The notes under the pieces: generated by a model
Told to the model about the DNA's origin: nothing
The model's database searches: none
Seen by the model: only the letters and a program-made list of their open reading frames with translations
Assembly (NCBI GenBank): GCA_964425915.1
Contig: CAYROO010000007.1
Coordinates: 1 to 64,000 of the forward strand
Length of the DNA: 64,000 nt
From: Polycyclovorans sp964425915
GTDB taxonomy: Bacteria > Pseudomonadota > Gammaproteobacteria > Nevskiales > Nevskiaceae
Direction of reading: 5' to 3'
In this document: positions 35,257-46,600 of the stretch, one piece after another
Numbering within the stretch: position 1 is the first letter of the stretch
How the letters are laid out: each line of letters begins with the position of its first letter
Translations under genes and position numbers: made by a program

Positions 35257-38200
35257 GGTTCGCGCCGGACCCGGAACCACGCTGAATACAGCGCCGGCAG
35301 GAACAGCAGGGTGAGCCCGGTGGCGGCGATCAGGCCACCCATGATGGCCACCGCCATCGGACCGAAGAACACACTGCGTGACAGCGGGATCATCGCCAGT
35401 ACCGCCGCCAGCGCGGTCAGCACGATGGGGCGGAAGCGCCGAACCGTGGCCTCCACCACCGCATCGTAGGCGTGGCTGCCAGCAGCAATATCGTGTTCGA
35501 TCTGGTCCACCAGAATCACTGAGTTGCGCATGATCATCCCGGACAGCGCGATGGTGCCCAGCATCGCCACGAAGCCGAACGGCGCCTGCAGCAACAGCAG
35601 AAACACGGAGACACCAATGATGCCCAGCGGCGCGGTCAGCACCACCATCATCACCAGCGAGAAGCGCTTGAGCTGAAAGATGAGCAGGGTCAGCACCGCA
35701 ATGACGAAAACGGGCATCCCCTGGTTGACCGAAACCTGCCCCTTGGCCGATTCCTCCACCGTGCCGCCGGTGGTGATCCGATAGCCGGGCGGCAGATCGG
35801 CCTCGATATCCGCGATGGCGGCCTGCACCTGCGCTGTCACCACCGGTGCCTGCACGTCGGTGTAGACATCCGCGCGCACCGTCACCGTGGGCTGGCGGTC
35901 ACGCCGCCAGGTGATGCCGTACTCGCGGTCATAGTCGAAGGTAGCGATCTGGTTGAGCGGGATGCTGTTGCCATAGGCGGTGGGGATTGCCGTGGACTCC
36001 ACCAGACTCAGGCGCTGCCGCTCCAGCGGCGGGCCACGGAACATCACATTGATGCTGTCGTCACCCTCGCGCAGCTGCGTGACCGGAAGCCCCAACAGTG
36101 AGCCCTGCAGGAAGTTCGCCACCGACTCGGCGCTGACCCCTAGCGCCTGCGCACGGTCGCGATCAACCTCAATGCGCACCACCTTGGACGGCTCCACCCA
36201 GTCGAGGTGCACGTTGGCAGCGTTCGGGTTGTCACGCATGCGCTCGGCGATCCGGGCAGCAAGCGCGTGCAGGATCTGACGATCCTCGCCCGACACCCGG
36301 AACTGCACCGGATACCCCACCGGCGGACCCGCCTCCAAGCGCAATACGCGCCAGCGGGCATCCGGGAACAGCGCCGGCAGTTGCTGCACCAGCGCGGCGC
36401 GCAAGCGTTCACGCGCTTCGATGCCGGTGGTGGTGATGACGTACTGGGTAAAGCTGGGCGCCGGTAACTGCTGGTCCAGCGGCAGGTAGTAGCGCGGCGC
36501 ACCGCTGCCGACGTAGCCGATGAAATTCTCGATATCGGCGGCCAGTTCCGGGGCTTCGGTGAGCAGGGCTTCCAGCCGCTGTGAAACGGCCTGGGTGGCG
36601 GTCAGCGAGGCCCCTTCGGGCAGCTTGAGATCCACCATCAGCTCCAGCCGCACGGAGGCCGGGAAGAACTGTTGCGGCACCAGCCGGAACAGGCCGACCG
36701 CCCCGAGGAACAGCGCCACCGTGATGGCGATGACGCTCCAGCGGTGATCGACGCAGCGACGCACCAGCTGCCGGAACCGCTGATAGAAGCGACTCTGGTA
36801 GGGATCGTGGTGCTCCCCCTTGGGCCGCTCTGGTAACAGTTTGTAGCCCAGGTACGGGACGAACATGACCGCCGCCAACCAGGAGATCAGCAGGGACAGG
36901 CCCACCACCTGGAAGATCGACCGCGTGTATTCGCCGGTGGAGCTTTCGGCAATCCCCACCGGGAGGAAGCCGGCGGCGGTGACCAGGGTGCCGGTGAGCA
37001 TCGGGAACGCGGTGGACGTGTACATGAAGGCTGCGGCCTTGGCCCGGTCCCAGCCCTGCTCGATCTTGATGGCCATCATCTCCACGGCGATGATCGCGTC
37101 ATCCACCAACAGGCCCAGTGCCAGCACCAGCGCACCGAGGCTGATCTTGTGAAGGTCGATGCCAAAGTACTTCATCGACAGAAAGGTCATCGCCAACACC
37201 AGCGGGATCGACAGCGCCACCACCAGCCCGGTGCGCAGGCCCAGCGAGAAGAAGCTCACCAGCAGCACGATCACCACAGCCTCGGCCAGCACCTTGATGA
37301 ACTCATTGACGCCCCGCTGCACCACTTGCGACTGGTCCGACACCCGGTGCAGGGTGAGTCCCAGTGGCAGGGTCTGCTGCAGCTCGGCGAAAGCATCGTC
37401 CAGCGACCGGCCGAGCCGCAGAATGTCGCCGCCCTGCTCCATCGAAATGCCGATGGCGATCGCCGGTTCACCGCCGAAACGCACCTGCGGCGCCGCCGGA
37501 TCGGCGTAGCCGCGCACCACCTCGGCAACATCGCCAACGCGCAGCGTGCGCCCTTCGTAACTGATGGCCAGCTGCCGAACCTGCTCGGCCGTCTCCAACT
37601 GGTTGTTGGTGCGCAGATAGATCCGGTCCTGTCCCAGATCGAAGTATCCGGCCGGCGTCATCCGGTTGGCGCCCTGGATGGCTTGAACGATGACCTCCGG
37701 TGGCACGCCCAGCTGGCTGCGCTTGGTATTGGCGAAGCGAATTTCGATGGTCTGCGGCTGGGTTCCGAAGAACATCACCTTGGCAACATCTGGAATCCGT
37801 AACAGCCGGGTCCGAACACGCTCGGCGTAGTCCTCCAGCTCCGCTGCGCTGAAGTCCTGGCCGGTGAGCGCAAACATATTGCCGAAGGTGTCGCCGAACT
37901 CGTCGTTGAAGAACGGGCCGACCACGCCCTCAGGCAGGGTGTTGCGGATATCGCCAACCTTCTTGCGCACCTCGTAGTACGCGTCGGGAATCAGCGCCGG
38001 GTCGATGTTTTCGCGAACAATGAAAAACACCTGGCTCTCGCCGGGGCGTGAATAGGACCGCATGTGATCGAGAAACGCGCTCTCCTGCAGCTTCTCCTCA
38101 ATACGGTCGGTGACCTGCGCCTCCACCTCCTCGGCACTGGCCCCGGGCCACTGGGTGTTGATCACCATCACCCGGAAGGTGAACGGCGGATCCTCCGACT

Positions 38201-38306
38201 GCCCCAGCGTGAGGTAGCTGTGAACACCCAGGATGGCGAACAGCACCATGAAGTACAGCACGATGCCCTGGTGCGCCAAGGCCCAACGCGAGAGGTTGAA
38301 GTTCAT
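35244..38306 (-). CDS. RND efflux transporter, inner-membrane permease subunit
   Basis: 1020 residues, the length of AcrB-type pumps, with twelve transmembrane helices and two large periplasmic loops. The proton-relay Asp pair is in LGLLVDDAIIAVEMM (about residues 400-401). In helix 10 the usual Lys is replaced by Arg (SGMIMRNSVILVDQIEHD), as in a subgroup of pumps with this motif. The start MNFNLSRWALAHQGIVLYFM is also typical of that subgroup. It lies nine bases after the adaptor gene; no outer-membrane channel gene is present, so TolC or another channel elsewhere must complete the pump. Confidence 0.95.
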
Positions 38307-38315
38307 GCCGGATCC

Positions 38316-39392
38316 TCAGCGGTCGGCACGCTGACGCGGCACCGCGGTGACGGCCATCCCAGGGGCCAAGAGATGGACGCCGGCACTCACCAGCGCCTGT
38401 TCCGCCGACAGCGCACCCGTTACCGCCACGCCCTGCTCGGTGTAGCGCAGCACGGTAACCGGCAAGGGCTGCGTCTGGCCTGAGGCATCCACGGTCCACA
38501 CCGCCGGCTGCCCGGCGTGCTCGCCCAAGGCCGAGGCCGGGATGCCGAACACGGGCTGCTGCGCGCTCATTTGCAGGAAGGCGGAGGCCGTCATGCCCAG
38601 CGCCACCTCCGGATCGTCGGTGAGCAGCGCCAGTCGCACGCGATGGGTCCGGGTCAGCGGGTCGGCCTGCGGCGTGATCTCGCGGACGGTTGCGGGAAAC
38701 TGCCGGTCCGGCAGCGCCCACAGACGTACCTGCATACCGGCTGCCTCACGCAGCGGCTGCAAACGGCCTTCGGGCACCTGGATTTCCACTTCCCGCCCTT
38801 CGTCGGGCACGAACCGCAACACCGTCTGCCCCAGGCTCAACACCTGCCCCGGCTCCGCCAGGCTCTGGGTGATCAGGCCGTCGCGGTCCGCCACCAACTC
38901 GGTGTAGCCACGCTGGTTACGGCTCACGGCGTACTCGGCACGCGCCTGGTCCAGGCGCGCCGCCGCCAGCTTGTATTGGTTCTCGCGCAACTCGAAAGCG
39001 GAGGCGCTGATGTATTTGCGCGCCAGCAGGCCACGGTGACGCTCCAGCTCCGCCTCAGCCAGGCGCAGGTCGGACTCCGCTGCGGTGACTGCCGCCGCCG
39101 CCGCATTGGCGGCGAGTCGGACATCTTCGGGGTCGATCCGGGCCAGCAGCTGGCCCTGCTTCACACGGTCACCGGCGTCCACCGCACGTGCCACCAGCTT
39201 GCCGGCGATCCGGAAACCCAGGGCGACATCCTCGCGCGCCACCACCGTGCCGGGAAACAGCGTGGCACCCACCGTGTCCAGCAGCACCGGTGGCTCGACC
39301 ACGACCACCCGCTGCGGCACCGTCAGACCGGTCTTGTCGCCGCAGGCTGCGAGCCCCAGGGCCAGCATGATCCCCACCATCCCTCGCCGCAT
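38316..39392 (-). CDS. RND efflux periplasmic adaptor (membrane fusion protein)
   Basis: 358 residues from the ATG at 39392. The signal peptide ends in lipobox LAAC. Barrel-sandwich halves are GFRIAGKLVARAVDAGDRVKQGQLLARID and GLITQSLAEPGQVLSLGQ, separated by a helical hairpin (about residues 80-165). The beta-barrel and membrane-proximal domains end with LLAPGMAVTAV. It links the RND permease to an outer-membrane channel. First gene of the efflux operon, divergent from the TetR gene across an 18-bp palindrome. Confidence 0.94.
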   Translation of the reverse strand: MRRGMVGIMLALGLAACGDKTGLTVPQRVVVVEPPVLLDTVGATLFPGTVVAREDVALGFRIAGKLVARAVDAGDRVKQGQLLARIDPEDVRLAANAAAAAVTAAESDLRLAEAELERHRGLLARKYISASAFELRENQYKLAAARLDQARAEYAVSRNQRGYTELVADRDGLITQSLAEPGQVLSLGQTVLRFVPDEGREVEIQVPEGRLQPLREAAGMQVRLWALPDRQFPATVREITPQADPLTRTHRVRLALLTDDPEVALGMTASAFLQMSAQQPVFGIPASALGEHAGQPAVWTVDASGQTQPLPVTVLRYTEQGVAVTGALSAEQALVSAGVHLLAPGMAVTAVPRQRADR

Positions 39393-39419
39393 GGCCACCC
39401 TCACTCGCGCTTTATTAAA

Positions 39420-39437
39420 CTGTACCGTATGGTATAG
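39420..39437. promoter_or_regulatory. TetR operator candidate
   Basis: An 18-bp imperfect palindrome with half-sites CTGTACCGT and ATGGTATAG (seven of nine positions symmetric) lies between the adaptor and TetR starts. A TTTAAT hexamer on the minus strand (39413-39418) is a plausible -10 for the efflux genes; the palindrome would overlap the promoter and allow repression. Confidence 0.6.
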
Positions 39438-39494
39438 AAATTGAAGTCCTGCGCAAGGCGGTAAGTTATCCATGCATTTTGCGGACCCGATGCA

Positions 39495-40187
39495 GTGAAC
39501 GCGCCCCGATCACCAGGTAAAGGCGCGCCCCGAGCCACGCCATCCGGCAGCGGCAAGGCCCGGCGTGGACGCCCCAAGGACCTGGAGAAGCGCGCAGCCA
39601 TCCTTGCCTCCGCCACCAGTTTGTTCGCGCAGCAGGGCTATGACGGCACCAGCATGGAGGCGATCGCGCGCCATGCAGGGGTTTCCAAGCTGACGCTGTA
39701 TTCGCACTTCTCGGACAAGGACACGTTGTTCTCGGCGGCGGTGGTGCAGGCCTGCGAGGCGCACGCCCCACCGGCCTGGTTCGATCCACAGCGACGTGAG
39801 CCCCTGCGGTCGCGGCTCACCCGCATCGGTAACGGCTTCATCGATCTGGTGATGGACGCCGAGGTGATCAACGTCTATCGCATGATGGCTGCTGAGGCCC
39901 GAAGCTCAGCCCGTCTGGGCCAATTGTTCTTTGCCGCCGGACCGCAACGCACCATCGATCAATTCGCCCGGCTGCTCACGGCCGCGCACGACGAGGGCGA
40001 GCTCGATGTACCGGAACCCCATGCCGCCGCCGGGCACTACTTTTGCCTGCTCAAGGGGGTCTGTCACCTGCAGGTGCTGATGGGCTGCCGCCCAGCGCCG
40101 AAACCCGCCGAGCGTTCGGCACAGGTGGAGGCCGCTGTGGAGCTGTTCTTGCGCGCGTATGCGCCACAGCGGCCGGAATGCCGCTGA
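39495..40187 (+). CDS. TetR-family repressor of the RND efflux operon
   Basis: 230 residues with GTG start. A basic, Pro/Gly-rich extension of about 25 residues precedes the HTH (RGRPKDLEKRAAILASATSLF, SMEAIARHAGVSKLTLYSHF). The C-terminal half resembles the AefR-like regulator domain (LMDAEVINVYRMMAAEARSS). The divergent layout with a palindrome marks it as the local repressor. The N-terminal extension is longer than usual; no ATG downstream suits better. Confidence 0.9.
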   Translation: MNAPRSPGKGAPRATPSGSGKARRGRPKDLEKRAAILASATSLFAQQGYDGTSMEAIARHAGVSKLTLYSHFSDKDTLFSAAVVQACEAHAPPAWFDPQRREPLRSRLTRIGNGFIDLVMDAEVINVYRMMAAEARSSARLGQLFFAAGPQRTIDQFARLLTAAHDEGELDVPEPHAAAGHYFCLLKGVCHLQVLMGCRPAPKPAERSAQVEAAVELFLRAYAPQRPECR

Positions 40188-40193
40188 CCGCGG

Positions 40194-40661
40194 TCACACG
40201 CTGGCGGCAAGCGCGCGCGCCAGCTGAGATTCCACGGTTTCGAGATCGGGCACCCAGGTTTCCTGGCTGGCGATGCGCACCCGCGCCAGCACCAGATCCG
40301 GCCGGTCGGTATTGCGCAGCTTCATCGCCGACATCGCCGCGCGGTTGAGCGTCACCAGATGGGGATAGCCCTGCGCCAGTATGGCGAAACGCGCCATCGG
40401 CCAATGTCGGCCGACGCTCTGCACCACCACCACGCGCGCCCGACGGGCATCCTCGCGTGGCTCGTCACCATTGAGACGCTCCAGACGCAGCACCGGAACC
40501 GACTGACCCTGCCAGCTGACCGTCCCCAACAACCAGGCCGGCAGGCCTTCGGACGATTCGACCGCCTCGCGGGAGAGCACCTCAAGCACAGCGCTGTTGG
40601 GGAGCAACAGGGTGTCGCCGTCCAGGGCCACCAGCACCGCATGGATCTGTGTTGCGCTCAT
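40194..40661 (-). CDS. chpC: CheW-like protein, ChpC-type
   Basis: 155 residues, single CheW domain (ALDGDTLLLPNSAVLEVLS, then WLLGTVSWQGQSVPVLRLE). ChpC in Pseudomonas is an accessory adaptor of the Pil-Chp system. The ATG overlaps the chpA stop by four bases, so it is translationally coupled to the kinase. It ends seven bases from the convergent TetR stop. Confidence 0.85.
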   Translation of the reverse strand: MSATQIHAVLVALDGDTLLLPNSAVLEVLSREAVESSEGLPAWLLGTVSWQGQSVPVLRLERLNGDEPREDARRARVVVVQSVGRHWPMARFAILAQGYPHLVTLNRAAMSAMKLRNTDRPDLVLARVRIASQETWVPDLETVESQLARALAASV

Positions 40662-43600
40662 GGACGGGGCGCCCCCAGCACATCCTGCAGCTCACTCATC
40701 AGCTGCTCCTCCTGATAGGGCTTGATGAGGTAGCGGTCCACCCCGATTTCGGCGGCACGAGCACGGTGCTTCTCGCCGGAACGCGAGGTAATCATGATGA
40801 TCGGTACGTTGCGGATGCGGCCGGTATTGCGGACGAAGCTGGCCACTTCAAAGCCGTCGGCTCGCGGCATCTCGATGTCCAGCAGGATCGCCACCGGCGC
40901 CACCGTTTGCAGCTGTGCCATGGCATCAAGACCATCCTTGGCGGTGACCACACGATAGCCGTTGCGGCCGAGCAGTCGCTCGGTGACACGGCGGATGGTG
41001 ATGGAATCGTCGACCACCATGACCAGCGGGCGCTGATCGGACTCCTGCGTCTGCAGGGCCTGGGCGACGCGCGCACGACGCGCACGGGCCTGCACCAATG
41101 CCGGCGCATCCAGGATCAGCACCACCCGGCCGTCCGGCAGGATGGTGGCGCTGCTGATGCCATTGACCGAGCTCACCAGCGCCCCCACCGCCTTCGACAC
41201 GATTTCACGGTTGCCGAGCAATTGGTCGACCACCATGGCGGTATGGCGGGCGGCCGCCCCCGGACCTTCAGGCGTGCGAATCAGCACCGCATGCACGGTG
41301 CGAGCGTCCTTCAAGGATGGTCGCGGCAGCCCCAGATAATCGGCCAGGCAGCGGACGCGATAGGCCTGGTTGCCATAGAGGTAGGGCGCGCCGCCCTCGC
41401 GCAGGTGGCCGTCCAGCGCCTCAACGCCGATGCGCACGATCCCTTCGATGCTGGTCAGCGGCAGCGCGAACAGCTCACCGGCCACATTCACCATCAGCGC
41501 CTGCGAAATGGCCAGGGTCAGCGGCAGACGAACCTGGAAGCGAGCGCCTTCACCGGACTTGCCGTCGACGGTGAGGGTGCCGCCGAGCTGCTTCACCTCG
41601 GAGGCCACCACGTCCATGCCGATGCCGCGGCCGGCCTCCTGGGTCAACTGGCGTGCGGTGGAGAAGCCGGGCTCGAATATGAACGCCTGAAGATCGTCTT
41701 CCGTGACCGCCGCATCGGCCCGCAACAGTCCGCGTCGGATCGCGGTCTCCCGGATCGCGCTGAAGTCGAAGCCGCCGCCGTCGTCGGCCAGGTTCAACAA
41801 CAGCTGGCTGCCATCACGCTGGAGGCGGATGGTGACGGTACCGATCGGGTCCTTACCGGCCTCGACGCGCTGCGCGGTGGCTTCGATGCCATGGACCACG
41901 GCATTTCGCAGCAGGTGTTCCAATGGTGCCGTCATGCGGTCAAGCACATTGCGATCCAGCTCGGCATCGTCGCCTTCGACCACCAGCCGCACCTGCTTTC
42001 CGGTCTCTTGCGCAACGGTGCGCACCACGCGCTCCAGGCGTCCGATCTGACGCGCGAACGGCACCATCAGGGTGCCCATCAGGTTCTGCTGGACATCGGT
42101 ACTGATGCGCCCCTGCTGCAGCAGCAGCGACTCCGACTCCGACACCAGGCCAGCCATGCTGTCGTGGAGCGCGCCGAGGTCTCCAACAGACTCGTTGAGC
42201 GCACGCGACAACTCCTGCATGCGGGTATAGCGGTCCATTTCCAGAGGATCGAAATCGCCGGCGTAGCGATCCTGCTCCGGCGAAGGACCCGCCAAACCGC
42301 GGGCACTGATCTGCGCGTCGGTTTCGGCCCCCATCTGGCGCAGCTGCTCGCGCATACGGTCAATCGCCTGGGTCATTTCGCTCAGCTGCAGGCCCAGCCC
42401 CGCGACCTGCTCTTCCAGTCGCGACCGATAGATGGCGATCTCGCCCACTTCGTTGAGCATGCCGTCGAGCCGCTCGACCGGCACACGCGCGGTTTCGCGC
42501 CGCAGCGCGGCAAGGCCGCCCTGTTCATCATCCGGCCGCCAGAACAGGAGCGGATCCCACTGAGTTGGCGCCGCGTGCGCTGCATCCGTCGGCGGTGGCA
42601 CTTCGGCCTGCGGCGGAAGCCCTTCATCCGCTTGCTCGACATTTGTGGCCACACCGACATCCGCGGTTCCGGTCGCCGGCGACATCGGGATGATGGCTTC
42701 TGTCGGGGGCGTGGGCGGGTCGATCAGCGGCCCCGTCGATGCCGGCGTCCGGCCCTGCTGCAGGTCATCGAGTTGTCCGTGCAACTGCTCGACCACACCG
42801 GAGACGGCCTCCAGCAAGCCGGGGTCGACGGCGCTGCCGGGCTGTGCGTCCAAGGCCTCCAGCCGGGTCTCCAGCGCATGCGCCTGATCGCCCATCTGGC
42901 GCCAGCCGGACATGCGGGCCCCGCCCTTGAGCGTATGCAGGGCGCGCTGCAGGTCGCGGCGCGGGGCTTCATCGAAGGGCGCCGACCGCCAGCGGTTGAG
43001 GGCGGCATCAATGCCCTCCAACAACTCCACCGCTTCTGCCGCAAAAATGTCGAGCAGCTCGCTGTCGGCGACTTCGGTGGCCACCAGTGTGGGCAGTGCC
43101 GGCGACGCAGCAATCGGCTCGGGCGCGCGCCTGCGACCGAGATCACAGGCAGCGAGCACGGCGTCGGTATCGGGAATATCGCCCTCGACGATGGCATCGA
43201 GCACGCCATGCAATTGATCGGTGACCTCACCGAGACGGACGTAGAGGGTGGCGGGCGCGCCACTGCCGCCCTGGTCGATCACCTGCGTTTCCAAGGCCTG
43301 CGCTATGTCCCCCAGCGCCGACATGCCGGCAACGCGGGCGCTGCCCTTGAGGGTATGCAGGATGCGCTTGGCGTCCGCCTGCACTTCGACGCTGGCGGCA
43401 TCGCGACTGCCGCGTTGCACCACCGCATCGAGCGCTTCCAACAGTTCACGCGCCTCGCTCAGGAAGATGTCCTGAAGCTCGTCGTCCAAGGCTTCCCCGG
43501 CGGGCGGAGGCGGCACCTCCTCCGGATCGGCGCCGTCCTCCGGGACCGACGCGGCGCCATCAGCCACGGTCGGTGTCGGCGGCGGCTGGTGCCGGCTCGC

Positions 43601-46600
43601 GTTGTCGACGGCGGTCTCGGGTACGACCACGGCGTCCGCGGGAACCCCCACTGGCACGGGCTCGTCGGTCAGCGCTGGGCCGTCCGCCTCGGTGAGCGGT
43701 GTCGCCTCGTGTGCCAAGACCGGCAGCGTGTCGGACGCGAATGAAGCTGCGCTTCCGACGGACGGAACCGCGTCGGGTTCGGCCGGCGGGGCGGCTGCAT
43801 CGCGCTCCGAAGGCCCGGTTCCGGCGCGATCGGACGGGGTCTCAGGACCGCGACCCGAGACGCACGGATCGAGCGCGTCGATGCGCGCCAACAGCCCAGC
43901 CTCCTCCGGATTGAGCTGGCCATCCCGGAAAGCGTCCAACTGCTGATAGAAGCCTTCCACCACCTCCAGCAACCGTGTAAAGAAGGCGGGCGTCGGTACG
44001 GCATCATCGACGTTGTCACGAAGCTTTTTCTGCAGCGCCACCACGCTGGCTGAGAATGCGGTGGCACGGGCCATCACCGCAGCGCCTGCCAGGGTGTGCA
44101 GCAGCTTGTCGATGGCCTCGCGTACGGTCGACCGTTGCGGCGACTGCGCCCAGGCCTGAACTTGGTCCTCAAGCCGGTTAACGGCGGTGAGTGCCTCCAT
44201 CGCGAAGACGTCGGCGAGTTCCTGTTCGGCCGGCGTGGCGGTGGCCACCGGCAGGGTGCCCACCTCGCCCTGCAGCCGCTCCAGCCAGGGCTGACCGTCC
44301 GCCTCCGCCGCAGCGGTACTGCCGGCACTGGCAACGCCCTCCGCCAGGTAGGGCATGAGCTCCAACATCAGCGCGTGTGCGGAGGGCGACAAGGGGCGAC
44401 CCTCGCCGCGCAGCACCGAGAGCCAGTGCTCGAGCACCGCGCTGATCTCGGATACCGCCGGTGCGCCGGCCACCGCCGCCGAGCCCCGCAGCGTGTGGAA
44501 AGCCCGCACCACCGCCTCCGGGGGCGGTCGCGTGACGCCGTCACGAAGCCAATGTTGGGCTTCGGCCAACCGTTCGTTGGCGTCTACCCTGAACACCGTG
44601 AGGGTCTCGGGCTCCACCAGCTCATGACCGGCCGCAAGGTGCTGGGCGTCAGCGATCAGAGGCGCCAGCAGGGCGGGATCGGCCCGCTGTTCGCGGAAAC
44701 AGCGGATCAGCTCGGGCAGTAGCACCTGCGCCCGCTCGACCAGATCGATGATCGATGGCGAAATCTCGATGGCACCGTCGAGGCAATGGTTGAGGAGATT
44801 CTCCACGGCCCAACCAAACTCACCGATCCCGCTGGCGCCGGCCATGCGACCGGAACCCTTGAGCGTGTGGAACGCGCGGCGGATGGTCACCAGCGCATCG
44901 CCGGTATCAGGCTGACGCCCCCAGCGGGCCACCGCGGTCGACAGGGTCTCGCTGACCTGTTCGGCCTCTTCGAGGAAGATTTCGCGGATCTCCGGGTCAG
45001 GGCCGGCCTCGTCTGCGGTATCGCCAGCCACGGCCTCAGGCACCGCCACTGTCGATGTCGCGGGTGCCCCCGCCAGCCCGGTTTCGACCTCCTGCTCCAG
45101 CCGGTCGACAAAGCCACTGAAGTCGTCCAGGCGATGGCCGACGTCGGACAGCTCGTCCCGCAGCGCTTCGAGATACAGCTCCAAGGCGGTGGTGGCATCG
45201 GCAAAGCGCTCAGCCAGCATCGGCTGCGACACCCAAGCGGACAGCGTCGCATCACCCAGGCGCGCCAGCATCGGCTGCATCAAGGTGGCGGCACGTGCTT
45301 CGCCGATCACGTTGAGCGCGGCGCGCACCTCATTCAACAGACGCAGCGCTTCGGGGCGCTGCTGCCGCTCGCTATCGTTCAGCAGCGCGGCAAAAAGGGA
45401 CTTGAAGCGGGCGAGGTCGACCATCGACTCGCGCAGCAGGGCGACACGGCCGCGGCGCAGGTCTTCGCTGTGAGGGACGCGCTCTTCCAGCTCGACGCCG
45501 ACCGTCCCGCCACGGGTGGCATTGAGCTGTCGGAACAAGGCCTGCTCCAGACTGTGCTCGGTACGCAGCAAGGCCGTCGCCAGCTCCATCCAGGGCCAGT
45601 GGCTGGGATCCTCCGGCAGCGCCTCCAGTGCCGCCGCCTGGTTCCCAAGTGCCCGCGCCAGGCTCGGCTGGCCCAGCGTTGAGAGTGTGCTGGCCAGGCG
45701 CCGCATACGCGCAGCGGTCTCGGTGTTGGCCTGGTACTGCCGCGTACGCACCATCAGGTCGATGGCGTCCTCGATGTCGCGAAAATCGCGGTGCAGCTCC
45801 TCTGCCACCCGCGTCAACAAGGCCATATTGGGGCCGTGCAGGCGTGCGCGGATCTGTTCCAGCTGACTCTCGGCGGGCAGGTAGTCCGCCAGCCGGTAAG
45901 CCTGCCGAAGCGCCTGCACGCGCGGCCCGCGACCGCGCGACCGGCCCACGAAGAACAGCAGTTGCAAGGCAAGATCGCGTGCCGGGGTATCCGCCGCCTG
46001 CTCGCCGGCGGTGGCGAGCACCTTCAATTGCTGACCGCAATTCCCCATCAGGCGCTTGAGTTCAATGGCCTCTTCGAGCGTCTGGCCCAACAAGGCTTCC
46101 ACCACGGCGGCAAAAGTGCGCCAAAGGGTGTGCACCCCCGGACGCTGGGCGCTCTGGGCCAGTTGCTCGGCGACCCGCCCCATGCGCTTGAGCGCAATTT
46201 CGGCGTCCGGCTGACGGCGGACGTAGCTCAGCAGCGCCGACTGAAACAGCGGCAGCAGCTTGCGCGCATAGGCTGGCGCCATTGCCGTGCCCGGAGGCGG
46301 CAAAAACGGCAATGAGGCGCCGATGGCGTGCATCTGCGCCACGAACAGTGCTGACTCGGTCACCAGCGGCCGCCCCATGGCGAGCCGGAGTTCATTGATC
46401 AGCGGCTGCAGCACCAGCACGCAGTCCTCGCGGCCCTGGCTGACCACTTCGAGGTAGTCGGCCAACTGCACGCAGCCGCCGAGCAGCGCCGAACAGGCGG
46501 CTTCGGCATCGTCGATATCGGCATCGATGACGGCCTGCAAGGCCTCGCGCATCTCGGCAAGTGCCAGCTGCAATCCCGGGAACTGCAGCAGCCCGGCGAT

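Noticed and set aside
40649..43744. A 1031-codon open frame on the plus strand opposite chpA
   Set aside because: It is antisense to well-conserved kinase domains, has no recognisable domain and a His/Gln/Arg-rich composition typical of the shadow frame in G+C-rich DNA.
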